From the NCBI GenBank assembly GCA_902801255.1, contig CADCHO010000016.1, positions 1 to 54,748 of the forward strand: a DNA stretch of 54,748 nt. Reading direction: 5' to 3'. Below, one piece after another: positions 7,592 through 15,848 of the stretch. A program made the translations under genes and the position numbers. The DNA is from an uncultured Eubacteriales bacterium. Lineage in GTDB: Bacteria; Bacillota; Clostridia; Peptostreptococcales; Anaerovoracaceae. The first letter of the stretch is position 1, and every line of letters begins with the position of its first letter. The notes below the pieces were generated by a model, which worked only from the letters and a program-made list of their open reading frames with translations, ran no database searches and was not told where the DNA came from.

Positions 7592-9568
7592 ATGGCTATG
7601 AAAATGATCAGCATTACCGATATAGGGGGCTTTAAACTCGGTAATGCGGAGAACAGTGAAAAGGGTACAGGCTGCACCGTGATCATATGCGAAGAAGGTG
7701 CAGTCGGAGGAGTAGATGTAAGAGGCGGAGGACCTGCAACACGGGAGACAGATCTTCTCAGAAGCGAAAACACAGTAAATGCTGTAAATGCTGTTGTTCT
7801 GAGCGGAGGTTCTGCATTCGGACTGGAAGCTGCTTCCGGTGTAATGAGAGAACTTGCAGATATGAAGATCGGATTTGACATCGGTGACGACATTGTTGTA
7901 CCGATCGTGTGCGGAGCTTCTTTATACGATCTTCCTGTAGGGGAGAAAGCTTTTCCTGATATCAACATGGGTGTCCAGGCTGTTCGCAATGCTTTCGAAG
8001 GCTCCTTCGCAAATGGTAACCACGGAGCAGGTACAGGAGCCACTGTCGGTAAGCTTAAAGGTTACGGCAGAGCCATGAAATCAGGCCTCGGTACTTTTGC
8101 CTGCGGAGACGGAATAATCGAAGTAGGAGCTATAGCTGCTGTCAACGCAGTAGGCGATATTTACAATGGTGCAGGCAACATAATTGCCGGTCTCAGGTCA
8201 GAAGACGGAGAGTCTATTTTCGGTACCATAAAGACGCTTAAAGGCATGGTGCACGATAATATCAGTAAAGCTCCTGAAAACGCAGCCCATATTACCAAGG
8301 AAGATATAGAAGAAGCTCTTGCAGCTGCGGCAAAACAATACAAAGAACAGGAAATGCAGGCTGAAAATCAGGATGGTGAAAAGCCGGCTGAAGAACCTGA
8401 AGTGGTCACAGAAGCACCTGCTGAAGAATCCGCGGCGGTATTCGTTTTCGAAGCACCTGCAGAGGAGTTAACAGAAGAACCGTCCGAAGAGATAATTGAG
8501 GAACCTGAAGAAGAGTTCATCGAGGAACCTGAAGAAGAGACCACCGAAGAAGTCCTTGAAGAGCCTGTTGAAGAGCCTGAAGCAGTCTATGAAGAGCTTG
8601 AAGAGGCGCCTGAAGAGATTTCAGAGGAGGACGATGGACAGATTGAAGTCCTTGAAGAACCTGCAGAAAAGATCATTGATGAGGTTCAGGAAGAATTCAT
8701 CCCTGAGACTCCTGCAATAGACGACTCCGAGGACAGCTACAGAGAATATGCAGAGATATCTATACCGGCAGCAACAGCAGAACCTGAAGCAGTCTGTGAA
8801 GAGCCTGCAGAGGTAACTGAAGAGTCTTCAGAAGAAATCGAAGAGCAGGTTGAAGAACCTATTGATGAAGTCGAGGAGTTCACGGAAGAAGTTCCTGAAG
8901 CTGAACCTGAATACGAAGAGATGCCTGCAGAAGAGCCTTTCGAAGAACCTGCAGAGGAGGTCGAAGAACCGATCGAAGAGCTTGAAGAACCTGTAGAGGA
9001 GACCGAAGAACCGATCGAAGAGCTTGAAGAACCTGTAGAGGAAGCCGAGGAGTTCACGGAAGAAGTTCCTGAAACCGAACCGGAATACGAAGAGATGCCT
9101 GCAGAAGAGCCTTTCGAAGAACCTGCAGAAGAGGTCGAAGAACCGATCGAAGAGCTTGAAGAACCTGTAGAGGAAGCCGAGGAATTCACGAAAGAAGTTC
9201 CTTTCATTGAGGAAATCGCAGAAGCAATAGTCGAAGAAGAGGAGCCTGCTGTTCTTACACGTGAAGACATGGGTTATGACATCGTCTTCAACACAACTAT
9301 ATCGTGTCTGATAACCAATGCTTCACTTACAAAGTCTCAGGCAAACAAGCTCGCGTCGATCCTTCATGACGCATATGCAAGGGCAATCAAGCCTGTCCAC
9401 GGAACAATGGACGGAGATACGGTGTTTGTTCTGGCAACAGGAAAGCAGAAGGTCAACTTTGATGCCTTTGCAGCACTTGCTACGGACGTTATGCAGTACG
9501 CAATAATCGACGGCGCTATGTCTGCTGAGGGAGCATATGGACTGCCTGCTGCAAAAGATATGCGATAA
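7592..9568 (+). CDS. P1 family (DmpA-like, S58) peptidase with a ~300-residue acidic insertion
   Basis: Residues 1 to about 250 and about 555-658 together form a P1 peptidase of the L-aminopeptidase/D-esterase family (usual size 320-380 residues). Signatures are GTGCTVIICEEGAVGGVDVR, VVLSGGSAFGLEAASGV, GNHGAGTGATVGKLKG, and FNTTISCLITNASLTKSQAN near 566-585. Family members self-cleave just before a Ser/Thr nucleophile, here expected around Asn567-Thr568-Thr569. Between the halves lies a run of about 300 residues made almost entirely of Glu and Pro with Val, Ala and Ile, partly as tandem repeats. The reading frame is unbroken, so it looks like a genuine insertion that would become a tail on the alpha chain after self-processing. 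ATG 7592 follows AAAGGAT. Confidence 0.9.
   Translation: MAMKMISITDIGGFKLGNAENSEKGTGCTVIICEEGAVGGVDVRGGGPATRETDLLRSENTVNAVNAVVLSGGSAFGLEAASGVMRELADMKIGFDIGDDIVVPIVCGASLYDLPVGEKAFPDINMGVQAVRNAFEGSFANGNHGAGTGATVGKLKGYGRAMKSGLGTFACGDGIIEVGAIAAVNAVGDIYNGAGNIIAGLRSEDGESIFGTIKTLKGMVHDNISKAPENAAHITKEDIEEALAAAAKQYKEQEMQAENQDGEKPAEEPEVVTEAPAEESAAVFVFEAPAEELTEEPSEEIIEEPEEEFIEEPEEETTEEVLEEPVEEPEAVYEELEEAPEEISEEDDGQIEVLEEPAEKIIDEVQEEFIPETPAIDDSEDSYREYAEISIPAATAEPEAVCEEPAEVTEESSEEIEEQVEEPIDEVEEFTEEVPEAEPEYEEMPAEEPFEEPAEEVEEPIEELEEPVEETEEPIEELEEPVEEAEEFTEEVPETEPEYEEMPAEEPFEEPAEEVEEPIEELEEPVEEAEEFTKEVPFIEEIAEAIVEEEEPAVLTREDMGYDIVFNTTISCLITNASLTKSQANKLASILHDAYARAIKPVHGTMDGDTVFVLATGKQKVNFDAFAALATDVMQYAIIDGAMSAEGAYGLPAAKDMR
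8870..9175 (+). repeat. Tandem in-frame repeats coding for Glu/Pro-rich segments
   Basis: Two near-identical units begin VEEFTEEVPE and AEEFTEEVPE: 8870-9043 (58 codons) and 9044-9175 (44 codons). A third partial unit starts at 9176. The first unit is longer because a 42-base, 14-codon segment (EETEEPIEELEEPV) is duplicated inside it. All lengths are multiples of three, so the frame is kept. The near-identity suggests recent expansion. Confidence 0.9.
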
Positions 9569-9583
9569 AGCGGAGAAAAACAT

Positions 9584-12250
9584 ATGGACAAATTAATTCT
9601 CATTGACGGTAACAGTCTGCTCTTCAGAGCATACTTTGCGATGAGACCAATGGTAACTTCCAAAGGCATTCACACTCAAGGTGTGTTTGCCTTTGTTAAT
9701 ATGCTCACTAAGATCCTGAATGACTACGAACCGTCCCATATGGCTGTTGCGTTCGACCTTAAAGGAGGCACATTCAGACATGATGTGTACAAGGATTATA
9801 AGGCAGGAAGGCTAAAAACTCCGCCTGAACTGCTTTCGCAGATCCCTTTGCTGCATGATGTACTGGATGCAATGAATATAGCAGTCCTTGAAGTTCCTCA
9901 GTATGAAGCAGACGATATCATCGGTACAGTAGCGGCCAGAGCCGAAAAGGACGGAATGGATACTCTTGTCATCTCGGGTGACAAGGACGAACTCCAGCTC
10001 GTCGGTCCTCATGTAAATGTGCTTATTAATAAACGCGGCATGAGTGAATTCGATCTGTACGATATCGATGCTATGCGTGAAAGATATAATCTTACGCCTG
10101 AACAGTTCATTGACCTAAAGGGACTGATGGGAGACAGCTCAGACAATATTCCGGGAGTACCTGGCATTGGAGAAAAGAAAGGCATAGCGCTTCTTGAGCA
10201 ATACGGAACACTCGAGAATCTCATTGATCACGCGGATGAAATCAAAGGAAAAATGGGAGAAAAGCTGCGTGACAATATTGAAGTTGCACGCATGTCAAAG
10301 TGGCTGGCTACTATCAACACTCAGGCTCCTGTAGATTTCGAATGGAAAGATCTTGAACTTACTGAACCTGATATCGAGAAGCTGATAGCTATATATACGG
10401 AGCTTGAATTCAATTCGTTCATAAAAAAACTCCAGTCGGGTATGAGCGGCAGTGACATTACTTCCGAAACCTCAAATGCATCAAACTTTGATGAAGAATT
10501 CAATGCGATAAAGCATGCTGACCTTGATGACTTCCTGAAGGAAGTAAAAGAGGGCAGTGAGGTGTATATAGAAGCCGCTGCAGATGCAAATCATATTTCA
10601 GAACCTGAAATCAGATATATCTGCCTGTATAGCAAAGAAAAGAATCTCTGTTGTATAAGAGAACTTACTCCGATGGACTGTTCAATTGTGGTGGATCAGA
10701 TCACCGATAAGGAGTATAAACTCTGCGGATGCGGATTAAAGCGCATCCTGTACTCTATGATCTCAAAGTCTGATACTGATCCTGAACCATATTATGATGC
10801 CATGATAGCCGAGTATCTTCTTGACGCAAACAGGCAGAAGTATACGCTTGATAAAATGCTCCTCAGGTATGCAGGTTATGCTGCAAAAGAGTCGGAATCT
10901 GTTTTCCTGGCCGATGATGTTTCATATGACTCACTTGAAACAGCTCCGGAAGATCTGATGAAGAGAGTATTCTATGTGTCAAAGATAAGACCTGAACAGC
11001 AGAAACTGCTCGAGGAAAACGGACTCTCCGAGCTCTTTGATGACTGCGAGATGCCTCTGGTACTGACACTTGCCCGCATGGAGCTTGAAGGTATAAAGTG
11101 TGAACCTTCAATACTTACGGCTATAGGCGAAGAGCTTACTGAAAACATTTCCGCATTAGAAAAGGATATATATGCTGAGGCAGGCACTGCTTTCAACATC
11201 AATTCGCCGAAGCAGCTGGGTGCAATATTATTCGAAAGTCTGAAAATACCATATCCGAAGGCAGGAAAGAACAAGAGCGGATCTTATTCGACAGCAGCGG
11301 ATATTCTGGATAAGCTCAAAGACGATCATAAAATAGTTGCCGATGTGCTCGAATACAGAAAGCTTGCAAAACTGAAGAGCACTTATGTTGACGGACTGCT
11401 TCCGCTGATAGGTTCAGACGGCAGAGTAAGGCCTCATTTCATGCAGACAGTCGCAGCTACCGGCAGGCTGAGCTGCACGGAGCCTAATCTTCAGAATATC
11501 CCTATACGTGATGAATACGGAAGGCTGATCAGAAAAGCTTTTGTGACTGACAGCGGAAACCTGTTTACCGGTTCTGACTATTCGCAGATAGAACTGAGGA
11601 TACTGGCAGCACTGAGCGGAGATGAGTCTCTTATCGCTGATTTCCGTGCAGGCAAGGACATACACAGAGCCACTGCGTCCAGAGTGTTTGATATTCCGGA
11701 AGATGAAGTAACCGCTCTGGACAGAACCAGAGCAAAAGCTGTAAATTTCGGTGTAGTTTACGGGATGAGCGGTTTCGGACTCGGAGAGAGCCTTAATATA
11801 ACAAGAAGCGATGCTCAGAGGTATATCAATGAGTATTTTGCAAAGCACACTGCTGTCAAGGAATACCTGGATAAGCAAATTGAAACAGGCGAAGAGAAGA
11901 GGGAAGTAAGGACATATTTCGGAAGAGTACGCAAGCTTCCGGAGTTTGCTTCCCGTAAATTCATGGAACGCGAGCTTGCCAAAAGACTTGCGATGAATAC
12001 GCCGATACAGGGAACTGCAGCGGATATAATCAAGATTGCCATGAATTCAGTGTCAGCCGAACTACGCAGAAAAGGCCTGAAGTCCAGGCTCATACTGCAG
12101 ATTCACGATGAACTTATTGTTGAGGGACCTGAAAAGGAAGAGGATGCAGTAAAGGAAATACTTGAAAGATGTATGATGGGCGCGGCCGATCTTGCGGTAG
12201 ATCTGATCTGTGATATTCATACAGGCAAGACCTGGTACGATCTTAAATAA
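9584..12250 (+). CDS. polA: DNA polymerase I
   Basis: An 888-residue family A polymerase for Okazaki fragment maturation and repair. The N-terminal 5'-3' exonuclease domain (about 1-290) has LIDGNSLLFRAYFA and GLMGDSSDNIPGVPGIGEK. The central domain (about 300-480) lacks the DxE metal-binding pattern of an active 3'-5' proofreading exonuclease, as in Bacillus enzymes. The polymerase domain has motif A DYSQIELR (Asp665), the O-helix RAKAVNFGVVYGMSG (about 716-730) and motif C HDE at 841-843. It is followed 13 bases later by coaE, probably in one transcript. Confidence 0.97.
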   Translation: MDKLILIDGNSLLFRAYFAMRPMVTSKGIHTQGVFAFVNMLTKILNDYEPSHMAVAFDLKGGTFRHDVYKDYKAGRLKTPPELLSQIPLLHDVLDAMNIAVLEVPQYEADDIIGTVAARAEKDGMDTLVISGDKDELQLVGPHVNVLINKRGMSEFDLYDIDAMRERYNLTPEQFIDLKGLMGDSSDNIPGVPGIGEKKGIALLEQYGTLENLIDHADEIKGKMGEKLRDNIEVARMSKWLATINTQAPVDFEWKDLELTEPDIEKLIAIYTELEFNSFIKKLQSGMSGSDITSETSNASNFDEEFNAIKHADLDDFLKEVKEGSEVYIEAAADANHISEPEIRYICLYSKEKNLCCIRELTPMDCSIVVDQITDKEYKLCGCGLKRILYSMISKSDTDPEPYYDAMIAEYLLDANRQKYTLDKMLLRYAGYAAKESESVFLADDVSYDSLETAPEDLMKRVFYVSKIRPEQQKLLEENGLSELFDDCEMPLVLTLARMELEGIKCEPSILTAIGEELTENISALEKDIYAEAGTAFNINSPKQLGAILFESLKIPYPKAGKNKSGSYSTAADILDKLKDDHKIVADVLEYRKLAKLKSTYVDGLLPLIGSDGRVRPHFMQTVAATGRLSCTEPNLQNIPIRDEYGRLIRKAFVTDSGNLFTGSDYSQIELRILAALSGDESLIADFRAGKDIHRATASRVFDIPEDEVTALDRTRAKAVNFGVVYGMSGFGLGESLNITRSDAQRYINEYFAKHTAVKEYLDKQIETGEEKREVRTYFGRVRKLPEFASRKFMERELAKRLAMNTPIQGTAADIIKIAMNSVSAELRRKGLKSRLILQIHDELIVEGPEKEEDAVKEILERCMMGAADLAVDLICDIHTGKTWYDLK

Positions 12251-12263
12251 CGGAGATGTAAAA

Positions 12264-12860
12264 ATGATCACAATAGCTATAACCGGTGGAATAGGATCCG
12301 GAAAAACAGAAGTAACCAACTACCTTATAAGCAAGGGCTTTACTGTAGTGGATGCTGATAAAATGTCGCGTGAAATGACTTCAGCGGGAGGAAAGGCGAT
12401 CCCATATATCATGGAGAACTTCGGACCATCATTTATTCTTAAGGATGGTAGTCTTGACCGTGCTGCGATGAGAGATCTGGTTTTCAAACATCCTGAAAAG
12501 AAGATCCTTCTTGAGGAAGGCACTACAAAAGTGGTACTTGAAGATATCGAAGCCATAAAGAGAGAGCGTGCGGCAAGCAAAGATAAAGCTCTGTTCTTCG
12601 ATATTCCTCTTCTTTTCGAGACAGGAAGCGAAGATGACTATGATGCTGTATGGGTCGTAACTGCTGATTATGAAGTGCGCAAAAAGAGAGTTATGGCAAG
12701 GGACGGAATAGAGCCCTCCATAATCGATCTTATAATGGATTCACAGGAAGGTGAAGAAAAGAAAGTACAGCTGGCAGATCAGGTTATATATAACAACGGC
12801 TCGCTGGAAGATCTCAGAAAAACAGTTGACAGCACTTTAAAATCATATGATTTACTATAA
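12264..12860 (+). CDS. coaE: Dephospho-CoA kinase
   Basis: A 198-residue enzyme that phosphorylates dephospho-CoA in the last step of CoA synthesis. It has the P-loop GGIGSGKT at residues 8-15, the adenylate-kinase-like segment FFDIPLLFETG and the C-terminal ADQVIYNNGS block. The frame is open back to 12210, but ATG 12264 is preferred because CGGAGATG lies just upstream and the P-loop then sits at the usual position. The neighbour order polA-coaE is common in Firmicutes. Confidence 0.93.
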   Translation: MITIAITGGIGSGKTEVTNYLISKGFTVVDADKMSREMTSAGGKAIPYIMENFGPSFILKDGSLDRAAMRDLVFKHPEKKILLEEGTTKVVLEDIEAIKRERAASKDKALFFDIPLLFETGSEDDYDAVWVVTADYEVRKKRVMARDGIEPSIIDLIMDSQEGEEKKVQLADQVIYNNGSLEDLRKTVDSTLKSYDLL

Positions 12861-12897
12861 TTAAATCTTCATTTTAAAAATATTTTGAATTTTGCTC

Positions 12898-12926
12898 TTG
12901 CAAAATGGATTGAAGATGGTTATAAT
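12898..12926 (+). promoter_or_regulatory. Promoter of the tRNA-Leu gene
   Basis: TTGCAA at 12898-12903, a 17-base spacer and a perfect TATAAT at 12921-12926. The predicted transcription start is near 12933, only about two bases before the likely first tRNA base. Confidence 0.65.
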
Positions 12927-12934
12927 CCATAAGT

Positions 12935-13043
12935 GCCGTGTGGATGTGGCGGAATTGGTAGACGCGCATGGTTGAGGGCCATGTGGGTTAAACCGTGCTG
13001 GTTCGAGTATATCGTGTGGGTTCGACCCCCACCGCCGGCACCA
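12935..13043 (+). tRNA. tRNA-Leu (GAG), aberrant or possibly non-functional
   Basis: The D-arm (GGCGGAATTGGTAGACGC), the anticodon arm CATGG-TTGAGGG-CCATG with anticodon GAG, the T-arm GTGGG-TTCGACC-CCCAC and an encoded CCA (13041-13043) are all present, so the parent is a leucine tRNA. Two oddities stand out. The acceptor 3' strand CGCCGGC pairs with GCCG at 12935-12938, but about five extra bases (TGTGG) then separate this from the rest of the 5' strand. A 19-base partial copy of the T-arm region (12994-13012) lies just before the real one. Total length is about 109 bases against the usual 85-90. A T run (13046-13051) follows directly. The 5' end is uncertain. Confidence 0.75.
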
Positions 13044-13075
13044 CCTTTTTTCAGTTAATGTTTTAGGAGGGTATT

Positions 13076-13474
13076 ATGAATCCAAGCAGTCCTGCATTCA
13101 GTTTAGTTTTGATGGTACTTCTGATCGCTATGATCTATTTCATGATGATCAGACCTCAGAGAAAGAAAGAAAAAGCTGACAAGGAAATGAGAGATGCTCT
13201 CAGAGTAGGAGATGAAGTCATCACTATCGGCGGGATCATTGGCAAGGTAGAGAAGATCAATGAGAAATCGATCATTATTTCAACATCTGCCGGCAAGAAC
13301 AAGATCGAGTTCCTGAAGAGCGCTATCGCAAGCGTTAGTTCTAAGGATCCTGGCGCTGCAGCTAAGGCTGCCGCTGAGAAAGCCGCTAAGGAGGCGGAGG
13401 AGGAGAAAGCTCCTTCAAGAGACAAAAAGGTCACTCCTAAGAAGCTCAGCAAAAAATCTGACGACGCTGAATAA
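13076..13474 (+). CDS. yajC: Preprotein translocase subunit YajC
   Basis: A 132-residue single-pass membrane protein that associates with SecDF in the export machinery. One membrane segment (about residues 8-24) is followed by the signature MIRPQRKKEKADKEMRDALR and the small domain VGDEVITIGGIIGKVEKI. The C-terminal tail is rich in Ala, Lys and Glu. AGGAGGG lies 6-7 bases before the ATG. It directly precedes secDF, as is usual, but a strong terminator and a new promoter lie between them. Confidence 0.95.
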   Translation: MNPSSPAFSLVLMVLLIAMIYFMMIRPQRKKEKADKEMRDALRVGDEVITIGGIIGKVEKINEKSIIISTSAGKNKIEFLKSAIASVSSKDPGAAAKAAAEKAAKEAEEEKAPSRDKKVTPKKLSKKSDDAE

Positions 13475-13502
13475 AATACGTCAAAAAAGAACTGAAATAA
13501 GT

Positions 13503-13533
13503 ACATCCGAAAGCTCTTCGGATGTGCTTTTTT
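13503..13533 (+). terminator. Rho-independent terminator after yajC
   Basis: A perfect 9-bp stem, ACATCCGAA (13503-13511) and TTCGGATGT (13517-13525), with a 5-base loop, followed by GCTTTTTT. Confidence 0.9.
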
Positions 13534-13535
13534 CA

Positions 13536-13564
13536 TTGAAAAATAAAGCTTAAACGAGTACAAT
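13536..13564 (+). promoter_or_regulatory. Promoter upstream of secDF
   Basis: TTGAAA at 13536-13541, a 17-base spacer and TACAAT at 13559-13564. It begins just after the yajC terminator. Transcription from near 13571 would give secDF its own transcript. Confidence 0.6.
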
Positions 13565-13699
13565 AGATTGAATAATTATTTAATGTCGTATTTTGCGCTT
13601 TTTTGAAAATGCGGCTCATTTTTCGGCCTTGGCAGCAATTTCGGTAATCTCGGAAAGCAGCTCAAATACGGACTCGACATTAACGGAGGAGTCTATGTA

Positions 13700-15820
13700 T
13701 TGCTCGAGGCTGACACACCGGAGACCGGGACTGAGCTTGCAGGCATCATGAATCAGACAAAAAGCGTGCTCGAAAACAGAGTAAACGCTATGGGAATCAG
13801 TGAAGCCCTGGTTTCGATAGAAGGAGACAGACGCATCAGAGTTGAGATGCCTGGTGTTGAAGACGCTGAAGAAGCTATCTCTCAGATCGGCCGTACAGCG
13901 CAGCTGCAGTTCTTCCTTGCTGACGGTACTCTTGCCCTCACAGGTGAAGGAATTAGCGATTCACAGCTCGCAAACGATACTGAAAACGGCGGTTATAAGA
14001 TCACTATCGACTTCACTGCCGATGGAAGCAATCTGTTTGCAGACGCTACGGAAAAAGCATATCAGGGCCAGGTACAGGCCACGATGACCGACGAAGAAGG
14101 CAATCTCGTAGATCCGAGAGCTATAGTTATAGCACTCGATGATGAGGTCATTTCTGCACCGCTCGTTCATGAGAAGATCAATTCAAGAACATGTGAGATC
14201 ACCAGAGCAGGAGGTTTCAGTGAGACAGAGGCATCACAGCTTTCAGCTCTCATCAGAGGAGGTGCTCTCCCTGCAAATCTGACAGAGATCAACTCTTCCG
14301 TACAGACTGCGACCATCGGAGCAAATGCTCTGCAGCTTTCGGTCAAGGCAGGAGCCATCGGACTCGGACTCGTGCTCGTTCTCATGGTCATTGCATATGG
14401 CATGCTCGGTGTAATCGCAGACCTTGCACTCCTGCTATACATCCAGCTTGTACTCTGGACCATGGTAGGAATGGGATCCGTACTCACACTTCCTGGAATC
14501 GCAGGTATCATCCTGTCCATAGGTATGGCGGTTGACTCCAACGTAATCATCTTCACCAGAATCAGAGAAGAGATCCAGAAAGGCAAGTCCGTAAGAGTTG
14601 CGGTAGACATGGGTTACCGCGCAGCACTTTCAACTGTAGTTGACTCACAGACTACAACACTCGTTGCTGCATTTGTGCTCTACATATTCGGAACAACATC
14701 AGTAAAGGGCTTCGCACTTACACTGATGATCGGTACTGTAGTGTCCGTCATCACTGCTGTATTCATTACACAGCTCTTCGTAAATCTCCTTGCTGAGAGC
14801 GAAAAGTTCGGAACAAATCCAATGTTCGGTGTAAAAGAAGATGGCACTCCGAAGTTCAGCTGGAACTTCAACATCAAATTCATTGAGAACAGAAAGAAAT
14901 TCTATGCACTCAGCCTTACTGTTATCCTCATCGGTGTTGCCGCATTCGCATTCAAAGGTTTCAACTACGGTATTGATTTCACCGGCGGTACCATGATGCA
15001 GATCGAAATGGGCGAGAAAGTAGATATCGATGAAGTCAAGGAAACGATAGCCGGTTACGAACTCGATCCGACCATCGTTTATGCAGGTGAAGGCAATACT
15101 CAGATTGTTATAAGAACCATCAAGGACCTCAAATCTGCTGAGCGTTCAGAGGTTATCGGCACTATAGCTGAAAAGTACGGAATAACGGATGATGATGTAC
15201 TGGCATCAGAGGAATTCGGACCTACCGTAGGCAGAGACCTCAGAACCAACGCTACTAAATCGATCCTGATCGCAGCATTGTGCATGCTCATCTATATCAG
15301 ATTCAGATTTAAAAACTGGCAGTACGGACTTGCTGCTGTAGCAGGACTTGCACACGACGTTCTCGTTGCTCTCTCGATGTATGCAATATTCCGCATTACC
15401 ATCAACAACCCGTTCATCGCAGGTATCCTCACAGTAGTAGGTTACTCGATCAACGATACTATCGTAGTATTTGACCGTATAAGAGAAAACTCCAAGTTCT
15501 TCAAGCGTAAGCAGGCTGCACAGCTTATAGATACGAGTATCAACCAGACGCTGTCAAGATCGCTCATGACATCGCTCACAACACTGCTCGTTATGATCCC
15601 GCTGTTCATCATGGCATCTTCGGAACTCAGATCGTTCCTCATACCTCTGATGATCGGTGTATTCACAGGTACTTATTCGTCGATATTCCTCTGCAGCCCG
15701 GTATTCTATGAGCTGACAAAGAAAGAGGGAATATCCAAGTACGAAGATAATAAGGCAAAAGCTGACAAACAGAGAAAGAAATCTGCAAAAAGAAGAGACG
15801 ACGAAGGAATAAGACTTTAA
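13700..15820 (+). CDS. secDF: Protein translocase SecDF fusion, N terminus disrupted
   Basis: SecDF uses the proton gradient to pull exported proteins through SecYEG. Both halves are here: SecD with GIAGIILSIGMAVDSNVIIF carrying the membrane Asp, and SecF with GIDFTGGTMMQIE and VVGYSINDTIVVFDRIREN. Ten or eleven membrane segments are visible. The open frame starts at TTG 13700, but recognisable SecD sequence in the same frame begins at 13607 (FFGLGSNFGNLG, then YGLDINGGVYVLLEAD). Immediately before that is an in-frame TGA at 13604-13606, preceded by ATG TCG TAT TTT GCG CTT TTT. The expected first membrane anchor is missing or split. A GGAGGA at 13685-13690 happens to precede the TTG. From the TTG it is 706 residues; family members are about 730-760. 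Confidence 0.85.
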   Translation: MLEADTPETGTELAGIMNQTKSVLENRVNAMGISEALVSIEGDRRIRVEMPGVEDAEEAISQIGRTAQLQFFLADGTLALTGEGISDSQLANDTENGGYKITIDFTADGSNLFADATEKAYQGQVQATMTDEEGNLVDPRAIVIALDDEVISAPLVHEKINSRTCEITRAGGFSETEASQLSALIRGGALPANLTEINSSVQTATIGANALQLSVKAGAIGLGLVLVLMVIAYGMLGVIADLALLLYIQLVLWTMVGMGSVLTLPGIAGIILSIGMAVDSNVIIFTRIREEIQKGKSVRVAVDMGYRAALSTVVDSQTTTLVAAFVLYIFGTTSVKGFALTLMIGTVVSVITAVFITQLFVNLLAESEKFGTNPMFGVKEDGTPKFSWNFNIKFIENRKKFYALSLTVILIGVAAFAFKGFNYGIDFTGGTMMQIEMGEKVDIDEVKETIAGYELDPTIVYAGEGNTQIVIRTIKDLKSAERSEVIGTIAEKYGITDDDVLASEEFGPTVGRDLRTNATKSILIAALCMLIYIRFRFKNWQYGLAAVAGLAHDVLVALSMYAIFRITINNPFIAGILTVVGYSINDTIVVFDRIRENSKFFKRKQAAQLIDTSINQTLSRSLMTSLTTLLVMIPLFIMASSELRSFLIPLMIGVFTGTYSSIFLCSPVFYELTKKEGISKYEDNKAKADKQRKKSAKRRDDEGIRL

Positions 15821-15848
15821 ATCCTTTTAACGAGTATCAGGAGACGGA

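Noticed and set aside
8870-9190. CRISPR-like tandem repeats
   Set aside because: The repeats are in-frame coding units of unequal length without unique spacers. No CRISPR array or cas gene is present in the window.
8737-9270. A Ser-rich open frame opposite the acidic repeat of the P1 peptidase
   Set aside because: The repeated Gly-Ser-Ser pattern is just the reverse reading of Glu/Pro-rich codons. The plus-strand gene has clear homology at both ends.
13583-13606. TGA at 13604 as a selenocysteine or tryptophan codon in SecD
   Set aside because: TGA is used as a stop elsewhere in the window (for example at 4596 and 36838), no SECIS-like element was evident, and SecD is not a selenoprotein. 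Error or truncation is simpler.
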